Shown here: one piece after another, positions 25,361-36,155 of the stretch
Numbering within the stretch: position 1 is the stretch's first letter
Layout of the letters: every line of letters starts with the position of its first letter
NCBI GenBank assembly: GCA_003550325.1
Contig: QKWP01000275.1
Location: forward strand, 132,758-196,757
Length of the DNA: 64,000 bases
Direction: 5' to 3'
From: Gigaspora rosea
Taxonomy: Eukaryota > Glomeromycota > Glomeromycetes > Diversisporales > Gigasporaceae
Notes under the pieces: generated by a model
The model's input: only the letters and a program-made list of their open reading frames with translations
Databases searched by the model: none
What the model was told of the DNA's origin: nothing
Program-made: the position numbers and the translations under genes

Positions 25361-25736
25361 TTTCACATGCTTGACTTCAGGTGGGTAAGGGAGGGCGATA
25401 GAGCCAGCCATCACAAGGCGAGCGATAGCGAAAAGAAAGATAACCTTCTTTACTGAAATTCTTGGCTTTAAAATACTCTTCCTGTATCACTGGTTCATAC
25501 TTGGCCACAGTCATTATCCTTTACTCTCATTGTCGATCTAACAATAATCATAACCATGTGAATATCAAAATCATATGCAAATCTGAAATTACCTGTAAAA
25601 ACAAGTTACAAGATCTCACGACAATAATCAAAGAATAACCATAAAAAGATATATAACAAAACCTGTACGTGATCGGTCATAAAGTCATCTGATCTCGCAA
25701 TAATGATCGCCCTGTCACTTCGTTAACAGGCTTTTC
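24826..25736. repeat. 205-bp flank duplicated beside each minisatellite array
   Basis: CTCTCATT(A/G)TCGATCTAAC through CACTTCGTT(G/A)ACAGGCTTTTC occurs at 24826-25030 and 25531-25736 at high identity. Array plus flank was therefore duplicated as a module, with about 150 bp of unique sequence at 25375-25530 in the second module. Confidence 0.8.
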
Positions 25737-26257
25737 TTTAGTATCGATATTTTGGCGTTGTAATCTTTAAATTCAGATGATCCAAATTATACATAAATCC
25801 TTATGAATGTGTACTGATATTGAAAAAAACTGATAATCTATAATTTGGCAATAATGGTACATTCATTACTTACATGTGGATTGAGCAGATTACTCTTATT
25901 TTAGACTTGAACAATATACTATATTTGCATTTTGAAACATGAGTTTGAGGCAAGCTAATAGTTAATTTTAGTCGAATGCAAATTATAATTTTTTTTATTA
26001 AAAATTCTCAGCTAAATTAATCATTAGTTTGTTTCAAACTTGTGTTCCAAAATAATACCTATAGGCATTATTTCACACAAATACAGTGCAAATTGTAAAT
26101 CAACTGATTATGCCATTGCTGTCGTTAATAAATTCCTTACATTAACAACAGCCAGTTCACATATACATCAAAATGTGGTTTAATCTTGTTTAACAAACTA
26201 AGGGGTTTGTAATTGAATTTTAACCAAAAACAACATTTTATAGTTGTTTCAAAATGC
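25737..26257. other. AT-rich intergenic DNA
   Basis: No gene recognised. The gypsy element inserts at the end of this stretch after AATGC. Confidence 0.5.
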
Positions 26258-27041
26258 TGTTGGCAGCTAAAACGGAAATCTTGTGACCCACATGATCGCT
26301 GCGCCAAGACCACTGGACCAAAGAAACCGGAAGAAGAAACAATAAATAAATGAGCCCCGGAACAGCCCCGAAAAGAACATTGACTAACCAGCCCCAAAAA
26401 GCCTCAAAAAGTAGAATGACAAGATGTAGACATAAAGGAACCAAGGTCAGAAAGTCAGAACGGGTACCCCAAGACCATGGTACAGAAGAAAAGAAGGTGG
26501 GGCGCATGAGATAAATCCGTGGAAAACTTAGCCCGTCAAGACCAAGCAAAGCCCAAAGAAGCGACTAGGAATGCTTGTCGCTTAGGACAAGCAAATAAAA
26601 GGCCAAATTCGGATAAAATTGGTTGTGGCCGTGATAATATGTCGTCATAATCGCGTAAGGTAAATGATTTGCATTGAAACTAAAGGGATGACACGATAAG
26701 GATGACGATTGTAATAGAGTTTTTTTTCTATTTCTTTCTTTTTCCTTATTTCAATTTCTTTATAAATAGAAGGGCATTTCGCCCAAATTGTAAGGATATC
26801 GAATCTCAAATCCACAAAAAATTGTAATAAATTTGAATATTTCTATAAATAAAAATCGTTAACCCGTGACTTTTAAAAACTATCTATTTGTTATAAACGC
26901 ATACTATTCACCTGCAACAAAACCTTTTGCCTTACCTTGCCAAATCTCTTTCGCTTCTCTTTGGTTTTGTTGTGTGGTTGGTTGTATGTGTTGTCTTTTT
27001 TTTGGTTTGACGATCTGGCCATTTCGATTCCGCCTCTAACA
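26258..27041 (+). repeat. 5' LTR of gypsy element
   Basis: Begins TGTTGGCAGC, ends CCTCTAACA; TG...CA termini. Followed by ATTTGGTGGTGACTATGAG, the likely primer-binding site. Contains CTTTATAAATAGAAGG near 26760, a probable TATA region. The minus-strand frames here are not genes. Confidence 0.93.
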
Positions 27042-27143
27042 ATTTGGTGGTGACTATGAGATACTGACAAAAAGAAACAGAAGTTAAATAAGTTAAAAAT
27101 TTCTCTTGAGTTCAAAAATAAGTGCTAGAATTTAGTAGTCATA

Positions 27144-28228
27144 ATGGAACAGGAAAGAGTGAAAAATGCCGGTCCTTTGCAAAATGATGAAAACCAGTTT
27201 GATGATGCTAGCCCCGTGACCTCGAACACTCAGGCCAAAATACGCCCCATACCGATCGTAGTCGTATTCCTGTTGATGACCTGCCCATATATCGTATTGT
27301 AAATGATGATCAAAATATCCCTCCTGCCCAGGAGCTGCTGCATGCAGTGCTATGAGAAATTGCAAATGCATTTAGGGAAGCCTCCTCTGGTGTTGCTACT
27401 GCTGCCCATCCCTGCTGCGAGAAACCAATTTGGTACGTGTTGAACCCTTCTGTAGAGAGGAAGATGAGGACCCCCTCGAGTGGGTGGAGGCATTTGAGCG
27501 AGCCACGGATAGAACAATTGGTCCCCTGAAAGGAAGGTTAAAATTGCTTCGGGTTATTTGTATGGTGTAGATGACAATTGGTATGACGGTGTCAAAGGAA
27601 CTTTGCTACAGTGGGATGATCGTAATAACCAGGCCGTGAGTTTTGTTTCTCACTTTCTTCAATACTTTGTGACCCCAGAGCATCGTCACCAGTGGCAGGC
27701 TGATTTAAATGCCCTAGCCCAACGAGACACAGAACGTGTGGATTCATATGGCTATAATTTTAAGAGGTTGTTGCGCCGGGTTGATCCTGAGAATCGCCTT
27801 CTCCAACCGTACATAGTATGAATGTTTTTGGGAGGTTTAAAACCTAAAATAGCCTCGTGGTTAAGTGTAGCTGACCCTAGGAATCTCGATGAAGCTTTAA
27901 TAGGTGCTCGCAAAATTGAAGCCAGTGGGTACTATAGCGAAAGAAATGGGCACGAGTTCGAAATGGCCGATATGATGATTTGGATCACCTGACTCAACAA
28001 ATGCAGGCAATGTCGACCAACTACGAAAAACTTGTCAATGCACTAGCCACCCGAATCGAGGCAAATGAAACAAGACCTCATTATAATAATAATAGAGGTG
28101 CCTATAACAGTACTAACTCTACCTCGCGATTAGTTTACTATAATTATGGGGAACCCAGACATATCTCCAATGATTGTATGTCTGAACGGGTTCCCTTTCA
28201 AAGTATACCCCCGAGGAATCAAAGTTAA
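27144..28228 (+). pseudogene. gypsy gag remnant
   Basis: The best piece, 27558-27821, reads like a retrotransposon gag core (NNQAVSFVSHFLQYFVTPEH...YNFKRLLRRVDPENRL). After a stop it continues as FLGGLKPKIASWLSVADPRN, then a frameshift leads to 27980-28228. The zinc knuckle there (about 28133-28178) reads YYNYGEPRHISNDC, so the first two cysteines of CX2CX4HX4C are both Tyr and metal binding should be lost. The amino-terminal part near 27144 is broken by shifts. Confidence 0.85.
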
Positions 28229-28711
28229 AACTTAAAACAAAACTTACCTTCAACTTCAAGCACGAATCAAGGAAACGACCCGACTAACCTACTCGCACCT
28301 ACGTCTATACAGCCTCGGAATGTGAACCTGTGCGACCTTGATGACACCGGATACCAACTGAAAGAGGAAGATGCTTTTGTATTGCCTCTTTTCCGTCACC
28401 AACCATACTCCACTCAAAGACCAAGGAGGAATCAGAAAAGGTCAGAAAGTCAAGCAGAAGAAAGGTTGCGAACCAACCCTCCGGTAGTTTCTGACTCTGT
28501 ATTGCCCCCATTAGAAGTAACTCCTGTACAAAACCAACCCCTACAGGCCCCGGAAGTCCCTCCAGTATAACCTCGGTGACAGAGAGACCCTTCGATTATT
28601 GATAAACTGGAACCATACAATGTGGCACAAGACATCCTGGGAATGAAAGTAACAGTTACTATCGGGCAACTTCTATAGTACCCGAACCAACACCGCAACC
28701 TCGCTCAGATA

Positions 28712-29148
28712 TTGAAAAGACCCTCGATAATCGAACTAGTCCTATCCCACGAGATGGAAACGAATGTGTTGCAACCTCTGAATAATGAACATACCACTGC
28801 TGCCTGCTGTTACGTACGAATAAAGAATAATCCCATAGTGGCTGTACTTGATTCCGGAGCCGCTATGAGTTTAATGTCGAAACGGATGATAGAAAAACTA
28901 GGGCTAAAATTGACAAGCCATCTACCACCGTGGTTGTAATGGCCAATGGGACAAGAGAGCATGCTCTGGGAAAAATTAACAACCTAAAAATGATTATATG
29001 GGATATTATGATACCTATCTCGTTTCAGATAATCGAATCTACAGACGACCTGCTGTTGTTGGGCATGGATTGGTTCGTGAGAACCTGGGCCCAGATGCAT
29101 TTTGCAGAGAGGAGGTTGTACCTTACGTATGGTGAAAAACAAGCATAG
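28712..29148 (+). pseudogene. gypsy aspartic protease remnant
   Basis: VAVLDSGAAMSLMSKRM (28839 on) carries the retroviral-type DSGA active site. A frame change at about 28930 leads to LLLLGMDWF, the conserved protease tail. The linker 29178-29567 (acidic, 129 codons) continues toward the polymerase and ends at a frameshift. Confidence 0.85.
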
Positions 29149-29539
29149 TCCCTATATCAACTAATGGTGGTCCCCCGATGGAACCCATGGCCGAACACCC
29201 TGAGAGCGAGGATACATGTGACGAGTTAGAATATGAGGACGAAGTTTTAGACGAGGCTGAAAGTTACTTTACTGAAGGAACCCTTGAGAATGAGCTATTT
29301 GAGAACCCGTGGAGAAATTATGGAGGACCCGCCGCGTGTTTGGCTAATATAGAGGAACTACCAACCCAAGAGCTTGACCCCGAAGATGTACCTATAGAAG
29401 AAAGCTTGAAGAAAACCTCAGTGAAAGCCCCCTTGGACCGGGAAGAGAAAGAAGTGGCCCGTGCAAAATTGTTGAATGAGAAAAATATTTTCGCTCAAAA
29501 TATGAATGACCTCGGGCAGACGGGAGTAATCACTCATAA

Positions 29540-30120
29540 AATTGATACGGGAACTGCTGCCCGATAAAGCAGGCACCCTACTGTGCTGCGCCTAGTGTAC
29601 ACGCTTTTATTAAAAGGGAAATTGCACAACTAAAGGAAAAGAGATTAGTTAGAAATTCGAAAAGCCCCTGGGCGGCCCCTGTAGTGGTCGTGCCAAAAAA
29701 AACTGGAAAACTTCGTATGTGTATTGATGACTGTAGGTTGAACAGGTTAACCAAAAAGGACGCTATCCCTCTTCCCTGTATCGATGATTTGTTGGAGGTG
29801 TTTGGTGGTCCGATTTGGTTTTCTTTATTAGATTTAATGTCGGGGTATTGGCAGGTAAAAATAAATAAAAAGGACCAAGAGAAAACTGCTTTTGCAACAA
29901 TGTTTGGCTCCTACGAATTTGTAGTTATGCCCTTCGGTCTCTGTAACGTTCCCCTACGTTTCAACGGCTAATGAACTATGTGCTTGCTGCCTTTATTGAA
30001 CGGTTTGTCGTAGTATACCTCAATGACATTATAATCTACTTGACCTCTTTTGATGAACACTTGACCCACCTTACAGCTGTGTTTAATAAATTAAGGGCCG
30101 TAAACTAAAATTAAATATAG
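29540..30120 (+). pseudogene. gypsy reverse transcriptase remnant
   Basis: 29684-29971 holds VPKKTGKLRMCIDDCRLN, FSLLDLMSGYWQV (first catalytic Asp) and VVMPFGLCN. After a frameshift the next part reads VVVYLNDIIIY at about 30010, where the usual YxDD has Asn in the first Asp position. With two or more frameshifts the enzyme is dead. Confidence 0.9.
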
Positions 30121-30124
30121 AAAA

Positions 30125-30811
30125 GTGCTCTTTTTTCAAACCTACCTGCAATTCCTGGGCCACATAGTTGGTCGTGATGGTGTCCGTCCAGATACTGGCA
30201 AGGTAGAGAAGATTCGGAAGTTCCCTGCCCCTGTGAATTTGGGGCAACTTTGTGGGTTTATTGGGTTGGCTTCCTACTATAGGAAGTTTATCCCTAATTT
30301 CGCTTCGATTGCCCGTCCGTTGCATCACCTATTAAAGAAGGATATAACCTACGAGTGGAAAGAAGAACAAGAAAGCACTTTTAATGAGCTAAGAAATCAC
30401 CTGACGGAAGCCCCTATACTGCGGTATCCTGATTTTAATAAAACTTTTATTGTACATGCCGATGCTTCTGGGATCAGGTTGGGCGCCGTGTTAGCCCAAA
30501 AGGATGATAACAGAAAGGAATATGTTGTGGCCTATGCGAGTCGAGGGCTAACAAAGGCCAAGAAAAATTCTACCACCACTGAACTCGAGTGTCTTGCCGT
30601 TCTATGGGTGGTTGAATCCTTCCGGCATTATTTCGGCCTGGATCCTTTTCTAGTTGTTACGGACCATGCCACGTTGAAGTGTTTGCAAACTGTGGCTTTA
30701 ACTGAGCATAGAGCACGCTGGGTACTACGTTTACAGCTGTATAATTTCAAGATTTTGCATCGACACGGGCATAAACATAGTAATGCAGACGCACTGTCAA
30801 GGCTCCCCTAA
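30125..30811 (+). pseudogene. gypsy RT thumb/connection and RNase H, longest open piece
   Basis: 228 codons open. FLGHIVGRDGVRPD, then the RNase H core with FIVHADASG, TTELECLAVLW and LVVTDHATLK giving the D-E-D residues, and NADALSRLP at the end, a hallmark of gypsy RNase H. Intact within this stretch but severed from RT upstream and integrase downstream. Confidence 0.93.
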
Positions 30812-31190
30812 TCGCCTAAAGACCTTCTGAATAAAACCCCCTCGAAGAAACTTGAATCCCAACAGATGGTAATCAATTAAGCCTATCTAAAAGAAAATAT
30901 AAACAAAGATAAATAAGTAGAAAAAAAAACAACAACGAGAGAAGAAAAATAAATATATATATATCCGATATCAAATCCGGCTAAGTCTAAATTCGTCCAG
31001 GTTGCCAGTATCCTAGCGTGTTCAAGTTTTACCCCTTATTCCTACAAAAGAAAAAGAGGAGAAGATATTTTTCTTATTAAAAAAAATAAAAAAATAGATA
31101 CCATACATAGATCTCAATACTAAAGCCAGACGAACCCAAGATAGAATCTACACAGTACCGGTATTTAAAGCGGTACCTCGAAACAAGATA
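30812..31190 (+). other. RNase H-integrase spacer of gypsy element
   Basis: About 380 bases without clear coding sense, including A-rich and (TA)n stretches (TATATATATATCC near 30955). Normally this linker codes; here it appears degraded or partly replaced. Confidence 0.5.
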
Positions 31191-31191
31191 C

Positions 31192-32330
31192 TTGTTGCCC
31201 GTCCTAGATGAAAAACAAAAACAGAAATTAGCAAAGAAGTGTGAGTTTTTTGAGGTTAAAGATGGATTTTTATATAAGAAGGACTGGCGAAAAAAGAGGA
31301 ATTTACTTCGGGTGCTACAAAAGCATGAAGTAGACCCTATTTTGTATCTGGTGCACACACATCCCCTAGGCGGACATTTCAATAAGGATGTGATGTTCAG
31401 AAAAATTTGTGATACATATTTTTGGCTCCAGATGTATCAGAATATACGTACGTATGTTCAAACATGTGACTCCTGCCAAAGGAGAACCCGACCTCGGACC
31501 CAAGGTCCCCTGCACCCCATACCAGTGATGGCCCCCTCCCTGAACCCCCTGACTAAATCAGTACATACTAGTTGCCACAGATTTTATAACCCGTTGGCTG
31601 GAAGCACGTGCCGTGGAAAAGGCAAATGCACTAACTGTCGCTAAGTTCTTATATGACACATAATATGCCACCATGGTTGTCCTGACCGAATTCAATCGGA
31701 CTGGGGCACTCACTTTTGGAACGAAATGATCAAACTGCTCCTAAAAAAACTGAAAGTAAAACAAGATTTTCCACCCCATACCACCCCCGTACGAATGGTC
31801 TTGTCGAGCGTTTTAACATAATGTTGTGTGAATCTCTGGGGAATTAGTCAAGAACATCGTTGATTGGGACCTGTTGATCCCCCAATACTCTTTGTGTATC
31901 ATACTGCCCAAAATTCCACCACCAAAATATCGCCATTTTTCCTAGTGTATGGTCGTGAGGCCAGACAACCAATACATCCCAGCCGCTCTGATGAATTGTT
32001 AGAAGGAACGATACTCCAAAGAATGTTTGAATTAGTAAATAAAGTACCCTTTGTTAGACATCAGACCATAGAAAAATTGCACCAAAGACAAAAGGAAATA
32101 AAGCTTACCATGACTGAAAGACCTGTGTGTGTTTTGGGTTCGAAATTGAGATAAAGTCCTCTTGGAGGATGCGAAAAAGAGGTACTCCCGGAGTGACAAA
32201 CTTGCCCCCAAGTGTACTGGCCCGTATTATGTTCATGATAAGCTTCCAAATAATGCTTACAAGTTAAGAACCCTTGGTGGGAAAATAATATCGGCTCCTT
32301 TTAATTTAAGTTTGTTAAAGGTATCATGAC
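31192..32330 (+). pseudogene. gypsy integrase remnant
   Basis: 31192-31644 carries the zinc-binding HHCC (VHTHPLGGHFN...YVQTCDSCQRR). The catalytic core is shifted: IQSDWGTHFW near 31690 (usually DRGTHF) and YHPRTNGLVERFN near 31785 supply the second Asp and the Glu region in another frame. 31864-32154 holds the distal core (FFLVYGREARQP), and near 32190-32330 LAPKCTGPYYVHDKLPNNAY and NLSLLK form the C-terminal part. Confidence 0.88.
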
Positions 32331-32402
32331 CGAGAAGGTGCATGAAGTGAAGATAAGGAAGCACCTACCTCTTGAATTTCCATATGGAACGTGAAAATTA
32401 AG

Positions 32403-32413
32403 TTAGGGAGAAT
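32403..32413 (+). promoter_or_regulatory. Polypurine tract of gypsy element
   Basis: AGGGAGAA immediately before the 3' LTR; the normal plus-strand primer site. Confidence 0.6.
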
Positions 32414-33194
32414 TGTTGGCGGCTAAATCGGAAATTTCGTGACCCACGTGATCGCTGCGCCAAGACCACTGGACCAAAGAAACCAGAAGAAGAAACAATA
32501 AATAAATGAGCCCCGGAACAGCCCCGAAAGAAAATGGACAACCAGCCCCAAAAAGCTTCAAGAAGTAGAATGACAAGATGAAGACATAAAGGAACCAAGG
32601 TCAGAAGGTCGGAACAGGTACCCAAGACCATAGTACAGAAGAAAAGAAGGTAGGGCGCACAAGATAAATCTGTGGAAAACTCAGCCCGTCAAGACCAAGC
32701 AAAGCCCAAAGAAGCAACTCGGAATACTTGTCACTTAGGACAAGCAAATAAAAGGCCAAATTCGGATAAAATTGGTTGTGGCCGTGATAATATGTCGTCA
32801 TAATCGTGTAAGATAAACAATTTGCATTGAAACTAAAGGGATGAAGCGATAAGGATGACGAGTGTAATGAAGTTTTTTTTTCTATTTCTTTCTTTTTCCT
32901 TCTTTCAATTTCTTTATAAATAGAAGGGCATTTCGCCCAAATTGTAAGGATATCGAATCTTGAATCCACAAGATTGTAATAAATTTGAATATTTTTATAA
33001 ATAAAAATCATTAACCCGTGACTTTTAAAAACTATCCATTCGTTATAAACGCATACTATTCACCCGTAACAGAACCTTTTGCATTACCTTGCCAAATCTC
33101 TTTCGCTTCTCTTTGGCTTTGTTGTGTGGTTGGTTGTGTGTGTTGTCTTTTTTTGGTTGTGACGATCTGGCCCGTTTCGATTCTGCCTCTAACA
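32414..33194 (+). repeat. 3' LTR of gypsy element
   Basis: Starts TGTTGGCGGC, ends CCTCTAACA. Clearly homologous over its full length to 26258-27041, with scattered substitutions and short indels. Confidence 0.93.
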
Positions 33195-33363
33195 ATGCGT
33201 ATTATCAAGATAATATTTAGTTTATTTGATATTAACTATTAAGACCGACGGTCCTTTCAGTCTGTCCTAAAAATGATTGAACCGGCCTGGTCCCTGAACA
33301 AACTGAAGGACTGTCAGTCCGAACCAATGAATTACTATATATAAAATAGAGCATTTTAATATT
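33195..33363. repeat. GGTCC-rich fragment
   Basis: GACCGACGGTCC, ACCGGCCTGGTCC and GGACTGTCAGTCC echo the sequence at 22538-22680, possibly ends of one hAT family. Flanks the gypsy insertion. Confidence 0.35.
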
Positions 33364-33764
33364 AAAAACAATTAATACCCATAATCTGAAGCCAGAATTA
33401 AAATTTTTCAATTCCTGTCAAGTTAACATCTTTTGTATTTTTAACAAGACTTGTAGAAGTAATTTTTCTCTTTCTAATAGTAGTAAAATCATCAAAATTG
33501 GCCTTATAGTTCGTGAGATATTCTTATTTTTGTCTTTGTAGTTATATGAAATTTCTTTACAAATTTGCAAAAAAAATTTCATATAACCACAAAGACAAAA
33601 ATAAGAATATCTCATGAGCTATCAGGCCAATTATGATGATTTTACTATTATTAGAAAGAGAAAAATTGCCTTTACAAGTTTTGTTAGGAATACAAAAGAT
33701 ATTAACTTGACAGAAATTGGAAAATTTCAATTCCAGCTCCAGATTATAGGTATTAATTGTTTTT
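33364..33764. repeat. Large palindrome, ~195-bp arms
   Basis: From AAAAACAATTAATAC (33364) the sequence reads into its own reverse complement ending GTATTAATTGTTTTT (33764), with centre near 33565. The arms differ at a few percent of positions. The two overlapping minus-strand frames are translations of this hairpin. Confidence 0.92.
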
Positions 33765-33828
33765 ATTATATTTAATGACATTTCACAATTCATGTCAATT
33801 TTAAAATTATACATGTCGATTTAAAATT

Positions 33829-34519
33829 TTTTTTTACGTTTAGACTGTAGCCTTGCTTGGCTTATTGGGCCACTTTATTAATTAATAGTTGTGTACAAAA
33901 ACAAGGGTACAACTAGCCACATGTGCACTTTTGGTGCCTAATTTAAGTAGTCCGCCTGCAGGTTATACACTAGCTGCTATACCTGCAACCCGCTACGGGT
34001 ATTGCCTATTCAAAACCCTCTGATCTAAATATACGAATCCACCAATTAACTTACACAAACAGCCATAAGGCTAATTTACCCCGCAGGCATCCAGTACTAG
34101 TCGAGCAACTTCGTCCCATTTTGTCGTTTTATGCCCCTGGATTTTTGGTACTACGCAGTCCGATATTCGAACCACGAGGTACGTCCCTTGCCCTTGTAAG
34201 GTTCGTTCAGATCCCAGCACTGACCTTATTTATGGTAGCACCGTCAGAGATCCTAATATACCTCCTTACTCGGGTCTTCCCAAATGGGTTTTTGTTTTTC
34301 TGGTTCCTTGGATTTTTCAGTGTAACAAACACTTATTGCGCCCGAGAGCTTCCATTCAAGATGGTGGAACCAAGGTTACAGGTTTTTCACCCAACTAATG
34401 TTAAGCCACAGTTACCGTAACATAGGCCTAATTTTTGTTATCGTTGCCAATGGGATTTGAACCGTTGACCTGCTGCTTGGGGGGTGACAACCTGGCCACT
34501 TCTCTAGGTCATCACACCC
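33829..34519 (-). mobile_element. tRNA-derived SINE-like retroposon, 691 bp
   Basis: On the minus strand the head (34519 downward) has an A-box-like stretch and the B box GGTTCAAATCC near 34460-34450, and the tail ends in poly-A (TTTTTTTTT on + at 33829). The 14-bp duplication GTCGATTTAAAATT is at 33815-33828 and 34520-34533, exact. Long TSD plus A-tail plus tRNA promoter means target-primed retroposition. It is long for a SINE, so the body may be composite. The 99-codon + frame at 34121-34420 is antisense to it and not a gene. Confidence 0.85.
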
Positions 34520-34679
34520 GTCGATTTAAAATTGCAAATTGACATATGTCAAATATGATAATAATTAATATTTTCACTCTGGCTCTGACCCTTCCGACCC
34601 AGTCATGTACAACATAATACAAACAGAGATCACATGACTTTTGGGTTCTTGCACTTTGACTATAGATGCTGGTGAAATT

Positions 34680-34905
34680 AAGCAGTTTTACCAGGTGAAA
34701 TGGTGAAATAGTTTCACCAGAATTACACCAAAATAAAAATTTGGTGAAATGGTGAAATGGTGAATTGGTAAAACGGTGTAATGGTGAAATGGTGAATTGG
34801 TGAAATGGTGAATTGGTGAATTGGTGAATTGGTGAATTGGTGATTGGTGAATTGGTGAAATGGTGAAACGGTGAACTGGTGAATTGGTGAATTGGTAAAA
34901 CGGGC
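34680..34905. repeat. hAT left subterminal GGTGAA(A/T)T array
   Basis: About twenty copies of a 9-bp unit GGTGAATT(G) or GGTGAAAT(G). The inverse array is at 39570-39735. The translation rich in Phe-Thr-Asn-Ser-Pro is an artefact of the repeat. Confidence 0.85.
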
Positions 34906-35394
34906 GCAGTCCAAAATTTTCAGATTTTACACAAAAGTCATCTCAAAATTTCAATTATGAAACAATCTTTTGGCTTTTAACAAAAAATATTTTTTGCGAA
35001 ATTTTGCTATAAACTACATCACCCCAATCCCAAACCACCCTTACCCTAACTATAAGCAAGGGCTTAAAGTAAAATCCGGAAATTTTGGACTGCACTCTGA
35101 TGCTGTTATGGTGATTTGGTGAAATGGTTCAGTCTTCTAAAAGAAAAGCACTTTTGCTTTCAATTAGATACACGAGATCGACTAACTTGTTTGGTGTTAG
35201 AATAAATTAAGGTAAAGTTACTTGCTTATGCACTTTACAGATTTTATTTTTAAATTGTGCATTTTGTGATCTAAATTCGAACTTACCGTAAGCAATCATT
35301 ATTCAAACTTTGCCTTATACTAAAATAAAGTACTAGTCGTTTTATTAAAACTAAATTGAAATATCTTATTAACAAACAATTTTTTATATATTGC

Positions 35395-35885
35395 TATGAA
35401 CATGACGTAGGTACTGAGAAAAAGCATTTTATTGATATTTAAAATCTGCTAAAGGTTGCGATCCTGACGGAAAATTGAATCTCAGATTCTATTACGGGAG
35501 TGTGGGACGAAAAAAAATGTAAAGAAGGCATTTGAATATTTATTTTAAATCTGCTGAAGATGCTAATTTTGGTGAAAAGTCATAGTCTTTGATATATTGT
35601 ATAGGCACTGATATAGGAATTGGCACTGCTAAAGACATAAAAAAAGCGTTTGAATGGTTTTTAAAATATGTAGAATACAGTAATTCTATTAGATAATTTA
35701 GTCATAAGAATCTGCAATAAAAATGGTATAGGCATTACAAAAAGTATGACATTTGAACAGTATTCAAAATCTGTTAAAGGAGATGATCTTAATGGACGAC
35801 ACAGCATTGTGTTTTACTATAAGAATGGTTTTTACACTACTAAAGATGAAAGAAGTGGTATTTAGGAAAATACATTCTTGGATCT
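35395..35885 (+). pseudogene. Sel1-repeat gene fragment inside the hAT element
   Basis: The + strand, in more than one frame with stops, reads AFEYL-like pieces, FKSAEDANFGEKS, IGIGTAKDIKKAFEWFLKY and YYKNGFYTTKDE. This is the Sel1-like pattern AFEWYLKSAE..G...LG.CY..GIGT.KDE. About four repeats are discernible. It lies between the hAT left end and the 3' end of the transposase, so it is probably captured or inserted host sequence. Confidence 0.75.
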
Positions 35886-36155
35886 TCTATGAGAACGTAT
35901 AGGTATAAATGAAAAAAAATTTATTACATGCATGATTCAAATACTAATATAATAAATTTTTTAATCCTCTTCATTTTGCAATACCATTTGACGTGCTAAC
36001 TCAATAGGATCATAACTCATATTACCTACATCTCTAGCCAGATTAGTTGTAACAGGTTCTGAAGAAAATACTGCATCTCCAGATGCTAAAAACTCTGTTA
36101 ATGTTAAATCTACTAAATCTGCAATATTTAACGTTAAACTTTCAAAATATTCGCT

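Larger units (their letters stand above)
26258..33194 (+). mobile_element. Ty3/gypsy LTR retrotransposon, complete but inactive
   Basis: Two LTRs of about 784 and 781 bp bracket a 5.4-kb interior with gag, protease, reverse transcriptase, RNase H and integrase in gypsy order (integrase last). ATGC, possibly AATGC, is duplicated at both outer edges. The LTRs differ at many scattered sites, mostly transitions, so the insertion is not recent. Every domain is split by stops or frameshifts. No chromodomain is recognisable after the integrase. Confidence 0.95.

Noticed and set aside
24566..25374. Repeat-peptide genes (GPCTATCS or VLALPLAAVEP repeats) on both strands
   Set aside because: The underlying unit is 41-52 bp and not a multiple of three, so the frame changes every unit; pure minisatellite translation.
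26137..26549. Minus-strand proteins of the gypsy LTR (also 32398-33011)
   Set aside because: Appear in both LTRs in similar form, antisense to the element; LTR sequence, not genes.
22538..33335. A single 10.8-kb hAT element with GGTCCG ends
   Set aside because: The two GGTCC-rich regions do not align as inverted termini well enough and no target duplication was found.
34121..34420. 99-aa hydrophobic plus-strand protein
   Set aside because: Lies inside and antisense to the SINE-like retroposon with exact TSD.
33815..34540. Gene or tRNA at TTTGAACCGTTGACC
   Set aside because: The tRNA-like B box belongs to the SINE head; the anticodon arm is not convincing.
34723..34914. Phe-Thr-Asn-Ser-Pro repeat protein on the minus strand
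   Set aside because: Translation of the GGTGAATT subterminal array of the hAT element.
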